This document shows, one piece after another, positions 61,998 to 64,000 of a DNA stretch of 64,000 nt (positions within the stretch are counted from its first letter, which is position 1; each line of letters begins with the position of its first letter). Source of the DNA: Pseudomonas simiae (GTDB taxonomy: Bacteria; Pseudomonadota; Gammaproteobacteria; Pseudomonadales; Pseudomonadaceae). The notes under the pieces were generated by a model. That model ran no database searches and had not been told where the DNA came from. It worked only from the letters and a program-made list of their open reading frames with translations. The position numbers were made by a program, and so were the translations under genes. The stretch covers positions 62,001 through 126,000 of the forward strand of contig NZ_FOKB01000005.1 of NCBI RefSeq assembly GCF_900111895.1, written 5' to 3'.

Positions 61998-62693
61998 TCA
62001 GGCGAGGTCGACCAAGACAATTTCGCTGTCTTCAACCGCTGTCACTCGCAACACCTGCTCGTCTTCAACCGCCACACCATCTCGAGCTTGTGCACGCAAG
62101 CCATTGACTTCAATGAGTCCGGTCGCCGGCACCAGATACGCCCGACGCCCGTTGTCCAGCCGGTATTCGGCAGTTTCTCCAGCCCTCAGGTTCGCCGCCA
62201 CCAGCCGTGCATCCGCACGAATGCGCAAGCTCTCGCTGTCCCCGGCCTTGCCACTGGCCAGCGTCACAAAGCCCTCGCGTTCACCCTTGGGAAACGGCTT
62301 GGCACCCCAAGACGGCGGTAAGCCGGCCTCGTTCGGAATGATCCAGATCTGGAAAATCTGGGTCGGCGTGTCTTCCAGGTTGTACTCGCTGTGGGCGATC
62401 CCGGTGCCTGCGCTCATCACCTGTACATCACCGGCTTCGGTGCGACCCTTGTTGCCGAGGTTGTCGGCATGGCTGATCGCGCCTTCACGCACGTAGGTGA
62501 TGATTTCCATGTCGCGGTGCGGATGCTGCGCGAAGCCAGTGCCCGGCGCGATAATGTCATCGTTCCATACCCGCAGGTTGCCCCAGTGCATGCGCTCGGG
62601 GTCGTGGTACTCGGCAAACGAGAAGTGGTGATGAGCGTCAAGCCATCCGTGGTGGGCGCCGCCCAGGGATTTGAAAGGTCGAAGTTCAAGCAT
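61998..62693 (-). CDS. Pirin-family cupin protein (YhhW-like)
   Basis: 231-residue bicupin of the pirin family. The N-terminal metal site is visible in FAQHPHRDMEIITYV (two His plus Glu) and the later His in GTGIAHSEYN. Some relatives (E. coli YhhW) show quercetinase activity. Convergent with pgm; ordinary core gene in Pseudomonas. Confidence 0.92.
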   Translation of the reverse strand: MLELRPFKSLGGAHHGWLDAHHHFSFAEYHDPERMHWGNLRVWNDDIIAPGTGFAQHPHRDMEIITYVREGAISHADNLGNKGRTEAGDVQVMSAGTGIAHSEYNLEDTPTQIFQIWIIPNEAGLPPSWGAKPFPKGEREGFVTLASGKAGDSESLRIRADARLVAANLRAGETAEYRLDNGRRAYLVPATGLIEVNGLRAQARDGVAVEDEQVLRVTAVEDSEIVLVDLA

Positions 62694-62911
62694 GATCGTC
62701 TCCTGTGAATGGCTCTATGATCCTGCAGCTCATAATCGATAAAAAGCGTAAAAACTGCCTTATTCCTATCGGCTAATTAGATTGGTCGCTGGGGTTTTGA
62801 CTTTCAGTTCATCGCCTAACTGCATGACTGCAAAGCAATTGGCTGGAACTCGGCGTCGATTCCGGCGACCATGGCGCACTTGTCTGAACCCAGCTCATCG
62901 CAGGAGTCCGC

Positions 62912-64000
62912 GTGTCGCAACAAAAGCCTGATCTTCCTCCCGAACTGCGCCCTTTGGCTGAAATGCCGCTATTCAAACGCTTGGCTGCACGCCTGTTTGG
63001 CCATGGTCTGACGCGTCTGCGCGCCCAGCACCGGTTCTCCTGGCTGCACGGGCAGGCCGACGGTTTTCGCAGCGGGCATGAGGCGGGCGTGGAGTATGGC
63101 TACCGCGAAGGTAAGGCCGAGGGCATCGAGGAAGGTCGTCAGGTGCTATTGATTCGTGACTTCCGCCCGGATGAACACCGAGCGCCGGGCGTGGATGACA
63201 GTCTGTTCGATGATTGGCGCCTGCCGCTTACCGCCGAGCTGAAGAAACGCATGAAGGCCGACGTTGCGCGATTGCTGCCGGCTCATGCCCAGCCCAGCGC
63301 GGCGCAATGGAAGATGATTTTCAGCGAAACGCCTTCAACCTCAGTGATCGCCGGGGCCGGTGCCGGCAAATCCACGTCGCTGGTGTTGCGCATTTTGCTG
63401 CTCACCCATTACCTGGGCTTTGAGCTGAGCTCGATGACGGTGGTGACCTTCACCCGTGAATCGCGCAAGGACTTCATCAACAAACTCATGGAAATTCTCA
63501 ACCTGTGGGGCCAACCCCTGGGTGTGAAAGAAGCCCAAGCCGTGGTGCGTACCTTTCACTCGCGCATTCTGCCCATGGTGCGCAGTCTCCCGGGCTTTGA
63601 GCGCCTGCAAGCCTTCGAAAACCTGAACTCGGGTTTTGAAGACGCCGACAGCAACCCCTTCGACCTGCGTATCAACGAAGCCCAGCGCCAGCAGATGAAT
63701 GCCTGCTATCACCGGCTGCACAGGGAACACCCACGGTTCCGTGAGCTGATTGCGCCGCTGGCGCGCCACGGCCTGCAGCTAAAGGCGTTGGAGCGCGATC
63801 ACCCGGATGTGCAAAAACGCGTGGCTGTTACTGAGCTGGCCGCCAAGCGCGATGAAGAACTCTGCGATGTGATTGAGGACCTGTGGTTCCGTGCAGGTGC
63901 GTGGCCGATCAAGGGCATTGAACCCAACCGCCAGACCATAGAAATCAACGGCGCGCAATTTCACTGCCATGGCTATATCCCCGAGCTGGATGCCTGGGTA
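62912..64000 (+). CDS. UvrD/Rep-like DNA helicase, N-terminal part
   Basis: Frame from GTG at 62912 (GGAG 5 nt upstream) running off the window, 363 codons seen. The first 140 residues are an unusual N-terminal extension with an EGxxxGxxxG-type helix (GVEYGYREGKAEGIEEGRQ). Then comes the superfamily I core: Walker A VIAGAGAGKSTSLVLR, motif Ia VVTFTRES and a TFHS block. Role: ATP-driven DNA unwinding, probably in repair. The remainder lies outside the window. Confidence 0.88.
   Translation, partial: MSQQKPDLPPELRPLAEMPLFKRLAARLFGHGLTRLRAQHRFSWLHGQADGFRSGHEAGVEYGYREGKAEGIEEGRQVLLIRDFRPDEHRAPGVDDSLFDDWRLPLTAELKKRMKADVARLLPAHAQPSAAQWKMIFSETPSTSVIAGAGAGKSTSLVLRILLLTHYLGFELSSMTVVTFTRESRKDFINKLMEILNLWGQPLGVKEAQAVVRTFHSRILPMVRSLPGFERLQAFENLNSGFEDADSNPFDLRINEAQRQQMNACYHRLHREHPRFRELIAPLARHGLQLKALERDHPDVQKRVAVTELAAKRDEELCDVIEDLWFRAGAWPIKGIEPNRQTIEINGAQFHCHGYIPELDAWV

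Noticed and set aside
1..64000. CRISPR arrays, tRNA/rRNA genes, transposases, integrases or riboswitches
   Set aside because: None seen on reading both strands; the accessory regions have no visible IS or attachment site in this window.

Overview
The window is GC-rich, tightly packed proteobacterial DNA, almost certainly from a Pseudomonas of the fluorescens group. This rests on a MexE-type efflux adaptor at the left edge, pyochelin-family siderophore genes, PchR-like regulation, Pseudomonas-style REP sequences, and housekeeping genes (phosphoglucomutase, pirin, UvrD-like helicase) at the right edge. No rRNA, tRNA, CRISPR array or transposase was seen.

Region 1 (about 1.6-36.7 kb plus pchR) is a salicylate-capped thiazoline siderophore locus. 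One minus-strand run of 14 genes (27872 down to 1643), mostly with stop/start overlaps, encodes: a two-module NRPS (ArCP-Cy-A-PCP-Cy-A-PCP); a PchF-like NRPS (Cy-A[MT]-PCP-TE); two YbtP/YbtQ-like ABC half-transporters; a saccharopine-dehydrogenase-like protein; two free-standing methyltransferases related to the NRPS-embedded one; a P450; a thiazolinyl imine reductase; a VOC protein; and PchD, PchC, PchB and PchA. On the other strand lie an ABC ATPase with a permease carrying a degenerate M1-like domain, and a FyuA-like receptor. A paralogous second receptor and a PchR/YbtA-like AraC regulator follow. Three Cy domains and three A domains, instead of pyochelin's two of each, predict a three-ring product rather than pyochelin. 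Two of the A domains read as cysteine; the first has an altered pocket. This is the best candidate for an undescribed system in the window.

Region 2 (37.8-51.3 kb) is a second accessory locus without NRPS or PKS megasynthases. A minus-strand operon encodes a GH3-type acyl-acid amido synthetase, a Cys-nucleophile alpha/beta hydrolase, an enolase-superfamily enzyme, a ThDP enzyme, a FAH-family protein, a Dabb-like protein and an SDR lacking the usual Tyr/Lys pair. A divergent plus-strand operon encodes an aldo/keto reductase, a free-standing condensation/PapA-like acyltransferase, an MFS exporter, a PhyH-type dioxygenase and a CHMI-type tautomerase. A TetR regulator with a palindromic operator sits at one end. 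It looks like a small-molecule (probably amide/ester) pathway of unknown product.

Region 3 (51.3-64 kb) holds ordinary chromosomal genes: GNAT, AraC/SDR pair, LysR/oxidoreductase divergent pair, a small ORF with an unrecognised 470-residue protein coupled to a MocR-like regulator, pgm, pirin and the start of a UvrD-like helicase.
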